In this document: positions 11,824 through 23,110 of the stretch, one piece after another
Numbering within the stretch: position 1 is the stretch's first letter
How the letters are laid out: every line of letters starts with the position of its first letter
Source: Capsicum annuum
Lineage: Eukaryota; Streptophyta; Magnoliopsida; Solanales; Solanaceae
Length of the DNA stretch: 64,000 nucleotides
Assembly (NCBI RefSeq): GCF_002878395.1
Contig: NC_061122.1
Span: forward strand, 76,638,998 to 76,702,997
Reading direction: 5' to 3'
Program-made: the position numbers and the translations under genes
Notes under the pieces: generated by a model
The model's input: only the letters and a program-made list of their open reading frames with translations
Told to the model about the DNA's origin: nothing
Databases searched by the model: none

Positions 11824-12960
11824 ATGCCTTCAAAAAGAAGAAACAAAAATCAGTCAGCCCCTTAGCCCATCCAAGCAGATCCCTTGGTTGAGCACGTTTC
11901 TCATGTAGAGTTCAGGGATGCATTCAACACTCTTTCTAATTTAGCTGCTACTTAGAATGAATGACCAGCAATCGTTTTGGCCAACCTAGTGGCTAATTTA
12001 GCTACAACAAGGATTTGGGACTTCACCTGAATAAATTCTCCATTCTTTTTCGGGTCTAAGTCAGAAAAGGATCCTCAGAAGTTCCTAGATCAAGTTTAAA
12101 AGGTTACGGACATCAAGGGGTTACTTCTAGTGAGAGTGCTAAGCTAGTTGCATATCATTTGTATGATGTTGGTCACACTTGGTTCAAATTGTAGAAGTCA
12201 GAGAGGTTAGTTAACGCATGTGCCTATTGAGTGAGAGGAGTTTGCCACTACATTCGTAGATAGATTCTTTCCCCAAGATCTAAGGGAATATAAGGTATTA
12301 GAATTTATTAACCTTAGGCAGGGCAACATGATGGTGAAAGAGTTTTCTCTTAAGTTTTCTTAATTCGCCAGATATGCACCTCATGTGGTTGCAGATAGCA
12401 GGGCCAACATGAGTAAGTTTTTTCTGGGGTGAATGATAGTATGGTCAATAATTACAGGTTTGCAATGTTGAATAATGATATAAACTTAGCTAGGATTATG
12501 ACCCATGCTTAATAGATAGAAGAGAAAAAGATTAAGATGAGAGAGAGGTAGATAAGATAGCAAGGACAGATAGTTTCAACTTTGTACAACCTAAATCAGA
12601 AGGAGGAATTCATTCTCAATTACATCCAAAGTCATCTGTTCTAGCTCTTTCTTACGCTAGTGCTCTAGTGCTGAAATTCAGAGACGGTAATAGAGATAGG
12701 GTGCTAGGCTCTATGTCTCAGGGCAGTGTCAGCAATGCCCAAACTAATCCCCTTTGTTAGACTTGTGGTAAGAACTACAAGGGTACTTGCAGAGTTGGCA
12801 CTGATATTTGTTTCAGCTATGGAAAGCCAAGCTATAGAGTTAAAAATTCTCCCCAGTTAGGTTATCAGGGTCAGCAGAGCCGTTCCTCCATCTTTTCTGG
12901 TCGTCCAAATCAGCAGGGTGCCACTTCCAGTGCTACTTGTGGGAAACTCCCAAATAGACT
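11824..12960 (+). pseudogene. gag: Gag, copy 2 (broken)
   Basis: Starts ATGCCTTCAAAAAGAAG (MPSKRRNKNQSAP), with a TAG after 13 codons. Readable pieces include EHVSHVEFRDAF (from about 11890) and RQGNMMVKEFSL (about 12316). The knuckle region near 12806-12850 reads CFSYGKPSYRV, so the second Cys and the His are lost, and a Ser stands where the last Cys should be. TAG at 11953-11955 replaces a CAG (Gln) that copy 1 keeps. It once encoded the capsid and nucleocapsid protein; it is now dead. Confidence 0.85.
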
Positions 12961-12989
12961 TTATACTCTTTAGTCCTGGCAAGATGAGG

Positions 12990-14730
12990 AAAATTATCCA
13001 GATGTAGTTACTAGTATGTTACCAATCTTTCATTTGCATGTTTACGCTTTGCTAGATCTAGGAGCTTCCTTATCTTTTTTTGTCCTTATATAGAAGTTGA
13101 TTTCAGAGTCAGTCCTGAAATTCTAGGAGAGCCCTTGTCCATAGCTACCCCAGTGGGTATCACCATCATAGCATAGCACGTATACAAGAACTACCTGATT
13201 ATGATATTTTAGAAAGTCACCTTAACAGACTTAGTTGAATTAGAGATGATTGATTTTGATATCATTCTCGATATGGATTGTATTTATTCCTCCTATGCCA
13301 CAATCAACTGCAGAAATAGAATAGTCTAATACCAGTTTCCGAATGAACCTATCCTAGAGTGAAAGGGTGGTACTTTAGCTTTCAGAGGTCAGCTTGTTTC
13401 CTACCTTCGGGCACTGAAAATGATATCTAAGGGATGTCGCTATCATCTTGTTCATGATAAGGATTCTAGCTCCGAGACTCCCAGTATTGAATTAGCCCCA
13501 ATTGTGAGTAAATATTTAGATTTCTTTCCCAAAGATCTTCAAGGAATTTCTCCTAAAAGGGGAATACACTTCGACATTGATCTTCTTCCAGATACTCAGC
13601 CTATATTTATTCCGCCATACAGAATGGGACCAACAAAACTCAAAGAACTAAAAGTGCAGTTTATGAATCTCTTAGATAAGGGATTCATCAGACCCAGTAT
13701 GTCCCCATGGGGCATACCAATCTTATTCGTGCACAAGAAAGACAATTCTCTCAGAAAGTGCATTGATTATCGTCACCTCAATAAAGTCTCAGTCAAGAAC
13801 AAGTATCCACTTCCTAGAATCGACGACTTATTTGACCTACTTATGGGTGCCAGCTATTTCTCTAAGATAGATCTCAACTCAGGCTATCATCAGCTCAGAA
13901 TCAGGGAATGTGACATTCCAAAAATAGTTTTTCGAACTCAGTATCGTCACTTTGAATTCCTAGTAATGTCCTTTGGTATTACTAATGTCTCTGTAGCTTG
14001 CATGGACTTGATGAACCATATGTTCAAGCAGTACTTGGACATGTTTGTGACAGTCTTGATAGGTGATATTCTTGTCTAATCCCGCAGTGAACGTGATCAC
14101 GCAAACCAACTCAGAATTATACTTCAGAATCTCAAAGATCATCAACTATTCACCAAATTTAGTAAGCATGAATTTTTGCTAAGGTAAGTGGCATTCCTTG
14201 TTCATATCATTTTCAGTGATGGCATTAGAGTAGATTCTCAGAAGACTAAAGTAGTAAGAATCTGGCCCAGGCCTTTCTCTTCATCAGATATTAGGATTTT
14301 CTATGGTTTGGATGGCTATTACAGATGGTTTGTTAAGGGATTTTCTACTATTGCATCCCCTATGTCTAGATTGACTCAGAAGAAAGTCAATTTTCAATGG
14401 TCATATCCTTGCAAGAAGAGTTTTCAGGAGTTGAAGACTTGACTTACCTCAGCCCAAGTTTTGACACTTCTAGATCGTCCAGATGGGTTTATGGTGTACT
14501 GTGATGCATCCAGAATAGGTTTGGATTGTGTCCTTATGTAGTATGGTAAGGTCATAGCCTACGCCTCCAGATAGCTTAAAACCTATGAGGAGAATTATTC
14601 GACTCATGATCTTGAGTTAGCAGCCATAGTATTTTCCATAAAGATTTAGAGGCATTACTTGTATAGAGTGCATGTAGATCTGTTCACAGATAATAAGAAC
14701 CTTTAGTATGTCTTTTCTTGGAAAGATCTC
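12990..14730 (+). pseudogene. pol: Protease, reverse transcriptase and RNase H, copy 2 (broken)
   Basis: The protease keeps its Asp (ALLDLGASLS, about 13046). RT is the longest coding relic in the window, 219 codons at 13420-14079, with [41 protein letters not shown] and LVMSFGITN. At the active site the usual FIDD reads LIGD: the first Asp codon is GGT at 14062-14064, so the enzyme would be inactive even if translated. A stop follows at once. The RT end is readable at 14188-14442 (GYYRWFVKGFS, LTQKKVNFQW). RNase H (about 14490-14730) has three private stops where copy 1 has Gln or Trp codons. Confidence 0.9.
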
Positions 14731-15129
14731 AATCTTGGTCAGAGAAGGTGGTTAAAGCTCTTTAAATATTATGACATGAATGTTCGTTATCATCCGGGCA
14801 AGGCCAATGTAGTGGCCAATGCTCTAAGTAAACTGTCTATGGGTAGTGTTGCTCATATTGAGGACAGGATGAAGAAGTTAGCTCAGGAAGTCCATCAGCT
14901 TGCTAGACTAGGAGTTAACTTAGTCGATACACAGGACGGTGATATATAAGTTCAGAATAGTTCAGAATCATCTCTAGTTTCCAAGGAGAAATAAAAACAA
15001 GATAGAGATCCCAGTCTAGTCAAGTTGAAAGAGTTAGTCAAGGATTAGAAGGTTGAGGTTTTCTCCCAAGGGGAAGATGGTGTATTGCATTGTCAGAGTA
15101 GTCTGTGTATTCTAGGTGTAGGTGAGTTG

Positions 15130-16365
15130 AGGCAGTAAATTCTTGCAAAATCACATTGTGCGCGCTACTCTATTCATCTAGGGGCCACAAAGATATACCA
15201 CGACTTGTGGGAGATCTATTAGTGTAGTGGGATGAAGAGAGATATGAAAGAGTTTGTGGCTAAGTGCTCTTTATGTTAAAAGGTGAAGATAGAGCATCAG
15301 AAGCCTAGTGTGTCCATACAAGAGTTTAATATTCCTACTTGGAAGTAGGAAGAAGTGAACATAGACTTTGCGACGGGTTTGCCTCGTACTCGTCATAAGC
15401 ATGATTCAGTTTGGGTCATTGTAGATAGGAAGACAAAATTAGATCATTTTCTTCTAGTCCGTACCTCTTATTCAGTTGAGGATTATGCCAAACTCTACAT
15501 CAATGAATTTGTTAGATTGCTCGGTGTTCCGTTATCTATTATCTCATACAGAGGTACTTAGTTTACCTCTCATTTCTGGAAAGCCTTTCAAAAGGGTTTT
15601 GGTACCCAAGTTCATCTCAGTACAACCTTCCATCCTCAGAAGATGGTCAAGAAGAAACGACCATTTAGACTTTAGTAGATATGCTGCAAGCATGTGCAAT
15701 TGATTTCAAGGGTAGTTAGGGTGACCACTTTAATTTGATTGAGTTTGTATACAACAACTGTCATTCCAGTATTAAGATAGCTCCATTCGAAGCTCTCTAT
15801 GGTAAGAGGTGCAGATTTCCAGTCTGTTGGTTTGAAGTTAGTGAGGCCTCAGTTATAGGACCTGACTTAGTATTCGATGCCTTAGAAAAAGTCCAGTTGA
15901 TCAGATAAAAACATCAGGCTGCTCAGAGCCGATAGAAGTCTTATGCAGATATATGCAGAAAAGAGATTCGGTAAGAAGGGAAAGCTCAGTCCTCGATATG
16001 TCGGTCCCTTCAAAATTCTTAGTCGCTTTGACAAAGTAGCTTATGAGCTCGAATTACCTTAAGATCTAGCCTCAGTTCATCCATTCTTCCATGTCTCTTT
16101 GCTAAAAAAGTAAATAGTTGACCCCGTAGTTGTAGTCACTATTCAGAGCATAGATATTCAGAACAGCCTCTCTTTCAAAGAGATTCCGATCGAAATGATT
16201 GATTATTAGACTCGCAGACTGAGGAACAAAGTAGTCCCTGAAGTGAAAGTCCTTTTAAGGAATCAGTCCGTCGAAAGAGCTACTTGGGAAGCAGAAGAAG
16301 ACATGCGTACCAAGTATCCTCATCTCTTCTCCGCTAATTCAGACTCAGCCTAAGGTAACAGCTTT
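15130..16365 (+). pseudogene. pol: Integrase and chromodomain-like C-terminus, copy 2 (broken)
   Basis: The zinc-binding part is near 15140-15290. The core begins at 15355 (MNIDFATGLP) and runs with VWVIVDRKTK and SVEDYAKLYINE. The second catalytic Asp (SDRG in relatives) is Tyr: TAC at 15547-15549, reading ISYRGT, then TAG at 15559-15561. Unlike copy 1, this copy keeps the stretch reading SVHPFFHVSLL before the chromodomain-like end (near 16075). The last coding block reads RATWEAEEDM near 16278. Integrase would insert the DNA copy into the chromosome and the chromodomain would steer it to marked chromatin; this one cannot. Confidence 0.87.
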
Positions 16366-16747
16366 CCTTAAACCTTTCAGTTTCATGTTCAAATTTTAGT
16401 TACAACTTGGTGTCGAGTTCTTATTTTTAATTCCATCATAAACTTTGTTTCAATTACTATTGCATAGTCAGTAAAGCATTCATGTATCAGTTCAGTTATG
16501 TATTTATGTATCAGATATGCATGTTCAATTTGATAAGAAACTCATCTTATCAGTAATTCAGTCATGCAGTAATAAATCCATTATTCATGCTTTAGATATG
16601 CATATTCAGCAAAATACATCAGCTTATCAGTTATATCGGTCATGAAATCATGTTTCAATTGTTCATGTTCAGCATGTGCTTCAGTCTATCATTTCACGTA
16701 TCTCAGTCAGTTTCATTCGAGGATGAATGTTCCCAAGGGGGACATAT

Positions 16748-19401
16748 TGTAATACCCTGTACTTCTACCTAGATTAAATTTAACCCGAAGATGTCAAAGA
16801 CATGATTTAAAGATGAATACACTTTTATATAATTGTAACTTTCAAGATTTTCACTTTCTGTTGTGTGAAAAATTGAATAAGCTTTCCATAGATACAAAAT
16901 TCACCCAAATCCAATAACTAGGTGAGAAGTTATGGTGAATTAACGTTAGTATCATAAAGCACCATCATTTCAGCCAGTGGCGCATCGCGCCATAAGACAA
17001 AATGACATTTGTCAGTTTCCAGTAAGACTCCATGATTACACTGCATCGCGGAGGGCCCCTAAATCCCAATTGTCCTTTTTCCAGTAAACCTCCGCGATTT
17101 CTCCGCGTCCCACCAAACTTCCAGGTTGCAAACAATGTGGCAACGCGATAGCTTTGTATTGCACCATCTCCCAATTTCCCAGTTAACATATTCCAAAGAC
17201 ACGGCGCAATAGCACCGCGTCACGCCAGCTTGCCAAATCGAGAAATTTTGATGACAAATAATTATTTTGTTCAGGGATAAATTGGTCTTTTCCCAAGGTT
17301 CTAACACATCCAGGTGCATGATTTAATCCCTAAAAATATTTTAAATAGTTATTTACTCACTTTTTCCCCAAATCAAGAAAATTCTCTACCAAGAAACAAA
17401 AGCCTAGCTTTCAAGAAATCAAAGCCAATTTCGAGAACGTCTCCAAGAACTTCAAGAAACTTACAATGAAGGTATGTCAGGTGTTGATTCATAGATCTCT
17501 TTCACCCGTAAAGGTCAAGAATCTCTTTTTCAATGTTCAAGTAAATGGATTTTTATGAATCTCATGTTGGGTCTGATTTTATTCATTTTGATAATGAATA
17601 ATTGAATTATAATCCATGTTTGGTGATAAATTTTATGTGGAATTAGTTATTACATGAGTAGATTCATGTGAACCCATGATTAAACCCTTGAATATTGAAA
17701 TTAGAATTGAATCATGATGTTTACTTACTGTGCAATGTTGTCAACATATACTATGTTCATTATATGTTTGACGAATTGCCTATGCGAACTAATAAGAGAA
17801 GAAACCGTGCCATGATTAGTTTATGTGCAACTGTTTGATAAATTGTCGATAAGAATGAATTAATATGAAATTACGTATTCCCCTTTCATATACAAGTGAT
17901 ACACTTCAAGTTTTCATTGAAATGTCTTAATTAATGAATCATGAGTATATAGCCATTTTTTGGCTTTTAGGCTTGTGTCATGATTTACATATTATGCTAT
18001 CGAGTCTTGGGGGTATCTAATACCCAATAATTTAGCTGTGTGCCTAGAGCCAGTGTCATATTTTCACGATATCCTCAGTTAAGCCATCTTTAGTATAATT
18101 TAGTTAGTTATGTGACTCAGGAAAACTCAGTAAACTCAGTAATTAATCTCAGAAAGCTCAGTACTTCAGTAAACTTATTAGTATTCCATCAGTCAACAAA
18201 AATTAAATCAGTCCAGTTTTGTTCAGTTAATCATGTTCAGTGTCTATTCAGATGGGAGTAGTATTTAGCACTGAGTGAACCTTAGGATGAGGACACACTC
18301 TAACAGTTCAGGGTGTGATCCTTATAAGTAATCCTTTCATTCTAGAACTATGTAGCCAGCATAGGTTGAGGCATCAACATTGACTAATGATGGTTGATGA
18401 GGTGGATAAACACTGTCAGATGAGGGTCCTACCATTCTCTTTGGGAGACACTGTCAGATGAGGGTCACCCGCAGCTTATGTTTACTAGTGGCGCGGTATT
18501 GACACCCTTCTAATTGGGGTTACAAATTGAACCCCAACCTAGCTATATTTCTTTATTTGGGGCATGTCGTTTAGATAACTACTTCCCAGAGTTACAGTTT
18601 CAGACTTAGTCTTAGTAATAAAACTCAGATAGTTCTTCAGAATTTTAGGACTATCAGATACAGTCTACTCAGAATAGTACAGAACTTAGTTAATTCCATT
18701 AGAGACTAGATTGTCAGATACAGTCGCTCAATATCAGTTATATCAATTATCAGTGACTCATGTTATCAATAATCAGACCCAGTAGTCAGTACCATTACAA
18801 ATTCAGTCACAGTCACTTATTCATGCATGTATTCTGATGTTCATGTTATTCAGTCAGTTAGTATTTTCATGCATTTGACCCCTTTGCATTCAACATAACT
18901 CACTTGCATACCAGTACATTCAAACATACTGATGTATTTGTACTATGGTGTTTTATACCATAGGTTTAGAAGCTCGAGCTCCAAAGTATCTTTAGCATTC
19001 CAGTTTCAGCAGTCAGAGTTAGCAGTGAGTCCTCATCCTTTGAGGACATGATCATTACTTAATTTCTTCATTACTTAGTTTATTTTAGTAGTTGGTGTTA
19101 GTTGGTTACATGTCCCGTCAACTTTTTATTCAGACAGTTTAGAGGCTTTCAGACTATAGTGTTTTCAGACTAGATGTTTTCAGACATTGTTTCAGTTTTT
19201 ATGTTGTCGTACCACATTATTCAGATATGGTTTTATTGAATATTTATTAGTTTTGAACCTTATGGCATGTTTTAGCCTACTATTTCCAATTTATACAGTA
19301 TAACATTGTTTAGGCATAGATATAAGTCATGGGTTAACTTGTGGTCCATCAAGGTCATAAGCACCGTGTAGCATTATGGGTTCCAGATTCGGGGCATTAC
19401 A
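16748..19401 (+). repeat. LTR 3, right end of the tandem array
   Basis: Starts TGTAATACCCTGTAC and ends GGGGCATTACA; 2654 bp. It is followed at 19402 by TTACGACTCATTC, which belongs to the 3' region of the minus-strand Athila, so the array sits in or against that element. Two perfect copies of CACTGTCAGATGAGGGT lie at 18411-18427 and 18449-18465. The other half of any target duplication lies left of the window. Confidence 0.9.
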
Positions 19402-19659
19402 TTACGACTCATTCTAAGAATCATAAGGATTCTAATGACAACTTACGAGGATCTAAATTAACTCCCAGGTCTTTTTGACTTTTACTCATGAGTCATCACT
19501 TTAAGGTACGACTCGTGAAGATTTTGTATGACCTTACTTTTGGAATTTCTAGTTTTCTTATGTAATCTTTAATCCTACACACTAAAAACACTTCTTACCC
19601 TATAAATTATTCAGTATAAAACATGGGTTGCCTCCCACGTAGCTCCTGATTTAATGTCA

Positions 19660-21075
19660 TAGCATGATATGGCTGAGTTGGGTACAATATTTCACCAACT
19701 ATCCTCATGGGTAGCCTCCAATCCAGTACTTTTTTTAATGTAGTGGGATGATGTACTTGCCTTAGTTACTCAGACTTCACCAAGGTCCATCACAAAAATC
19801 ACACATACTTCTTCAGTGTTACCAATATAATGCTTTACTCTTCGCCTATTCACCTTGAATGGGGCTTCACCATCCCTCCCCAATTTTGAATCACTATATG
19901 GATAAACTTTTGTCACCATAAGTGGACCATACTACCTAGACTACCACTTACCTTGAAAAAAGCAAAATCTAGAGTTATAGAGTAATACCCGGTCATCTTT
20001 TTTTAATATTCATTTCTCAATTTTCTGATCATAATGAAGTTTCATTTTTTTCTTTGTAAAGTGCAGAACTTTCATACGCTCGAAGTCAAAATTCATACAA
20101 CTCATTCATCTTATTCATCCTTGACTTTGCTATATCCTGTCACTCAAAATTTAGCTTCTTCAAATCCCACAGTGCCTTATGTTCAAGTTCAACAGGCAAG
20201 TGACATGCCTTTCCATACACCAACTTATAAGGAGAATCACTGATGGGAGTGTTGAAAACTATGTGGTAAGCCCATAATTCATCATCTATATTTCTTGACC
20301 AATCTGTCCAATTGGAATTCACTATCTTTGCCAAGATGAACTTAATTTCTCAATTGGACCCCTAAACTTGTCCATTAGTCTGTGGATGATAAGGTGTTGC
20401 CACCTTGTTTTTCACTCCATACTTCTCAATCAAACTTTGGCGATTACAGAAGTGTATCCCACTATCACTAATGATCTCACGTGGTGTGTCAAATCGAGAA
20501 AAGATATGATTTTTAAAGAATTTGGTGACACTACATGCCTTAATGTTGGGGAGTGCAACTGCTTCCATCCATTTAGAGACATAATCCACAACTACAAGAA
20601 TATACTTCATGCCGAAAGAACTTATGAATGATACCATAAAATCCACACCCCATACATCAAACAATTCCAATTCTAAAATAGGAGTCATAGAAAGTTCATG
20701 GCATATAGAGATGTTACCTTGGCATGGACATTGATCATAATCTAAAGAGAAATCATGTGTATCTTTGTAAATTATTGGCGAGTATTGCCCACATTGCTAA
20801 ATTTTGTGGGCCGTGCGGTTTCCTCTATGATGACCCCTAACTAGTGAAGAGTGACAAGCCTCGAGTATGCTTATCATCTTCACCCCAGATATACATCTAT
20901 AAATAATCCCATCCACACAAATTCTTAATAAATAAGGTTCATCCCAGAAAAATTTCCTTACCTCATGCATAAACTTCTTTGTTTGCTGGAAGGAAAGGTT
21001 TTCTAGGATTAGATCACTTGCTAGATAATTAGCATAATTAGCAAACCATGGTATTACATCTTGAAAAGCAACCAA
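19660..21075 (-). pseudogene. pol: Athila integrase (broken)
   Basis: The zinc-binding start is in the frame 20797-21075 (KFFWDEPYLLRIC, ILEACHSSLVRGHHRGNRT). The core, 20362-20688, contains LFDVWGVDFM, ILVVVDYVSKWMEAV, IISDSGIHFCNR and VATPYHPQTNGQV, giving both catalytic Asp residues. The next piece, 20140-20334, contains WTDWSRNIDDELWAYHIVF and GKACHLPVELEHKA, a strongly Athila-like block. A short break separates the two, near where the catalytic Glu should fall. Confidence 0.88.
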
Positions 21076-21149
21076 TAGCTGCTCATCTAGAAAACTATCA
21101 TCAATGTTGAGCCCATCTTTAATTTTCTATATGGCTTCCTTCTCAAGTC

Positions 21150-22380
21150 TAGACAAATGATTCATAAGTTAATTCTCAGTGCCTTTTTTGTCCTTGACAT
21201 CAAAATCAAATTCTTATAGTAATGGACCCAACTAATAATTCTAGGTTTTGCATATTTTTTCTCCATTAAGTACCACAATGCTGCATGATCAGTGCGCACA
21301 ATCACCTTTGTCCCATTTAAATAAGACCTAGACTTCTCAAAAGCAAAAACCACTGCATGATTGTAGTTCTTTTAAATAGGATTTAGTGCCTTAATAGCAT
21401 AGTAGATGAGATGAAAGATCTTTTATTTTCTTTAACCTAATGCCAATCTACTCGCGTCCCATACAATATCGAATGGCAAGGACCAATCATGGGACACGGT
21501 GATAGGAGTAGTCATCAACTTCTCTTTCAAACATTGAAAAGCCTTCTACCATGCATCAGTAAAAGTAAATTTCACCTCTTTCTCAAAAATCCTACCAAAA
21601 GGGTTGGCAATCTTAGAGAAATCCTTGATGAATCGCCTATAAAACCCATCATGACCCAAAAAGCTTCGAACATCCTTCACAGAAATTGGTGGAGGTAATT
21701 TCTCAATCACTTAAATATTTGCTCTATCTACATCAATACCCCTTTTTGAAATCTTGTACCCAAGTGAAATACCTTTTTTAACCATGAAATATCACTTTTC
21801 CCAATTAAGTACCAAGTTTTATTTCTCGCACCTTCGAAGAGCATTTTCCAAGTGAGCTAAGCAATCATCAAAAAAACTGCCAAAGACTGAGATATTATCC
21901 ATAATTACTTCGACTGTGTCTTCTACCATGTCAGAGAAGATTGACACATGCAAATCTAAAATATGGCTGGAGCATTACATAACCTAAATGGAATACATCT
22001 GAATGCAAAGGTCCTATACTGACAAGTGAAGGTTGTTTCCTATTGGTCCTTGGGTGCAATAGTGATTTGGTTGTAGCCTGGGTACCCATCCAAAAAAAGG
22101 TACCACCCCTACCCACTAGCCCATCCAACATTTGGTATAGAGAGGGTATGGGAAAATGGTCCTTTTGAGTCCATGCATTCAGTTTCTTGTAATCTTTACA
22201 CACTCTACCTATTGTTACTAGCCTTATTGGTACTAGCTCATTCTTCCCATTAGGTAGAACAGTAATATTGCCTTGATTTGAAACACATTGTAATGAACTA
22301 ACACACTTACTATCAGTAATGGGATATGCTACACCAATATCTAGCCACTTGATTATCTCTTTCTTTACCACCTCCTTCAT
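21150..22380 (-). pseudogene. pol: Athila reverse transcriptase and RNase H (broken)
   Basis: The RT starts KEVVKKEIIKWLDIGVAYPI at the 22380 end, with CKDYKKLNAWTQKDHFPIP and, near 22030-22090, GYNQITIAPKDQ. The active site on the minus strand at 21894-21902 reads M-D-N (IMDNISVFGSFFDD); relatives have MDD, so the second catalytic Asp has become Asn. RNase H is readable at 21162-21353 (VFAFEKSRSYLNGTKVIVRTD, then LWYLMEKK). Frames are broken between blocks. Confidence 0.85.
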
Positions 22381-22389
22381 AGGAGGATT

Positions 22390-23110
22390 GAGTCGATGTT
22401 AATATTCTATACTTGGACCATAATCCAGTTCAAGTTAGATCTTATGAGTGCAAAGTCCAAGCAGGATACCCACAATATCTGCAATGGACCATCCAATGGC
22501 CCTTTTGAATCTTTGTAGTATTGATAATAAAGCTTTCACAATTGTATCAATCAAGTCAGATTCAATGATTGCTGCAAAGTGTTCTCAGCCCCCAAAAATG
22601 CATACTGCAAATGAGAAGGGAGGGCCTTCAACTTCAAGATGGGTGGCTCCTCAATAGATGGGAAAACAGGTGGAGTTGTTCTATTTTTTAGATCCAAATC
22701 AAACTTCTTTGGTGCATAAGTATAATAACCACTCCCATAGAGTTCACATACCATCTCATCGTAGTCATCAATACCATCACTGTTGAAATTCATGATCACG
22801 GCTGCTAGAGTTTCAACACCCAACAACACCCAACCTTTCTTTAATAGGAACAATATTAGAAGCATCATTCCTAATAGTTATTGAATCGACATCATAGAAT
22901 GAATCCATGTCCTCATCATACACATTAATAATGGATATCACTCTTAACTCATCTAGATACTTCAGGGATTTGCATACATTAAATATCACCAATTTATGAT
23001 TGAGTCTCAACATTAGTGATCTAGCTGCAAATCAATCAATGTCTTTCTTGTGGCCAAGAATAGTATTCCTAAAATAATTAGGACTTTAAAGTACACTTCA
23101 CAGTCTAATA
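22390..23110 (-). pseudogene. pol: Athila protease and pre-RT linker (broken)
   Basis: The protease C-terminal block is readable at about 23040-23110 (FVILDCEV, then IILGILFLATRKTLID; relatives have IILGRPFLATG). The pre-RT linker in the frame 22551-22868 contains PSIEEPPILKLKALPSHLQY and AFLG, a conserved Athila/Tat block. I could not find an intact catalytic D-x-G motif. Confidence 0.75.

Larger units (their letters stand above)
11601..16747 (+). mobile_element. Internal region, copy 2, of a Tekay/Del gypsy element
   Basis: Aligns along its whole length with copy 1 and has the same gene order, ending in the polypurine tract CAAGGGGGACATAT (16734-16747) before LTR3. It is degraded independently of copy 1: most stops are private to one copy, although a few, such as the TGA at 4156/11957 and the TAG in AAGGATTAGAAGGTT, are shared. 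Confidence 0.9.
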
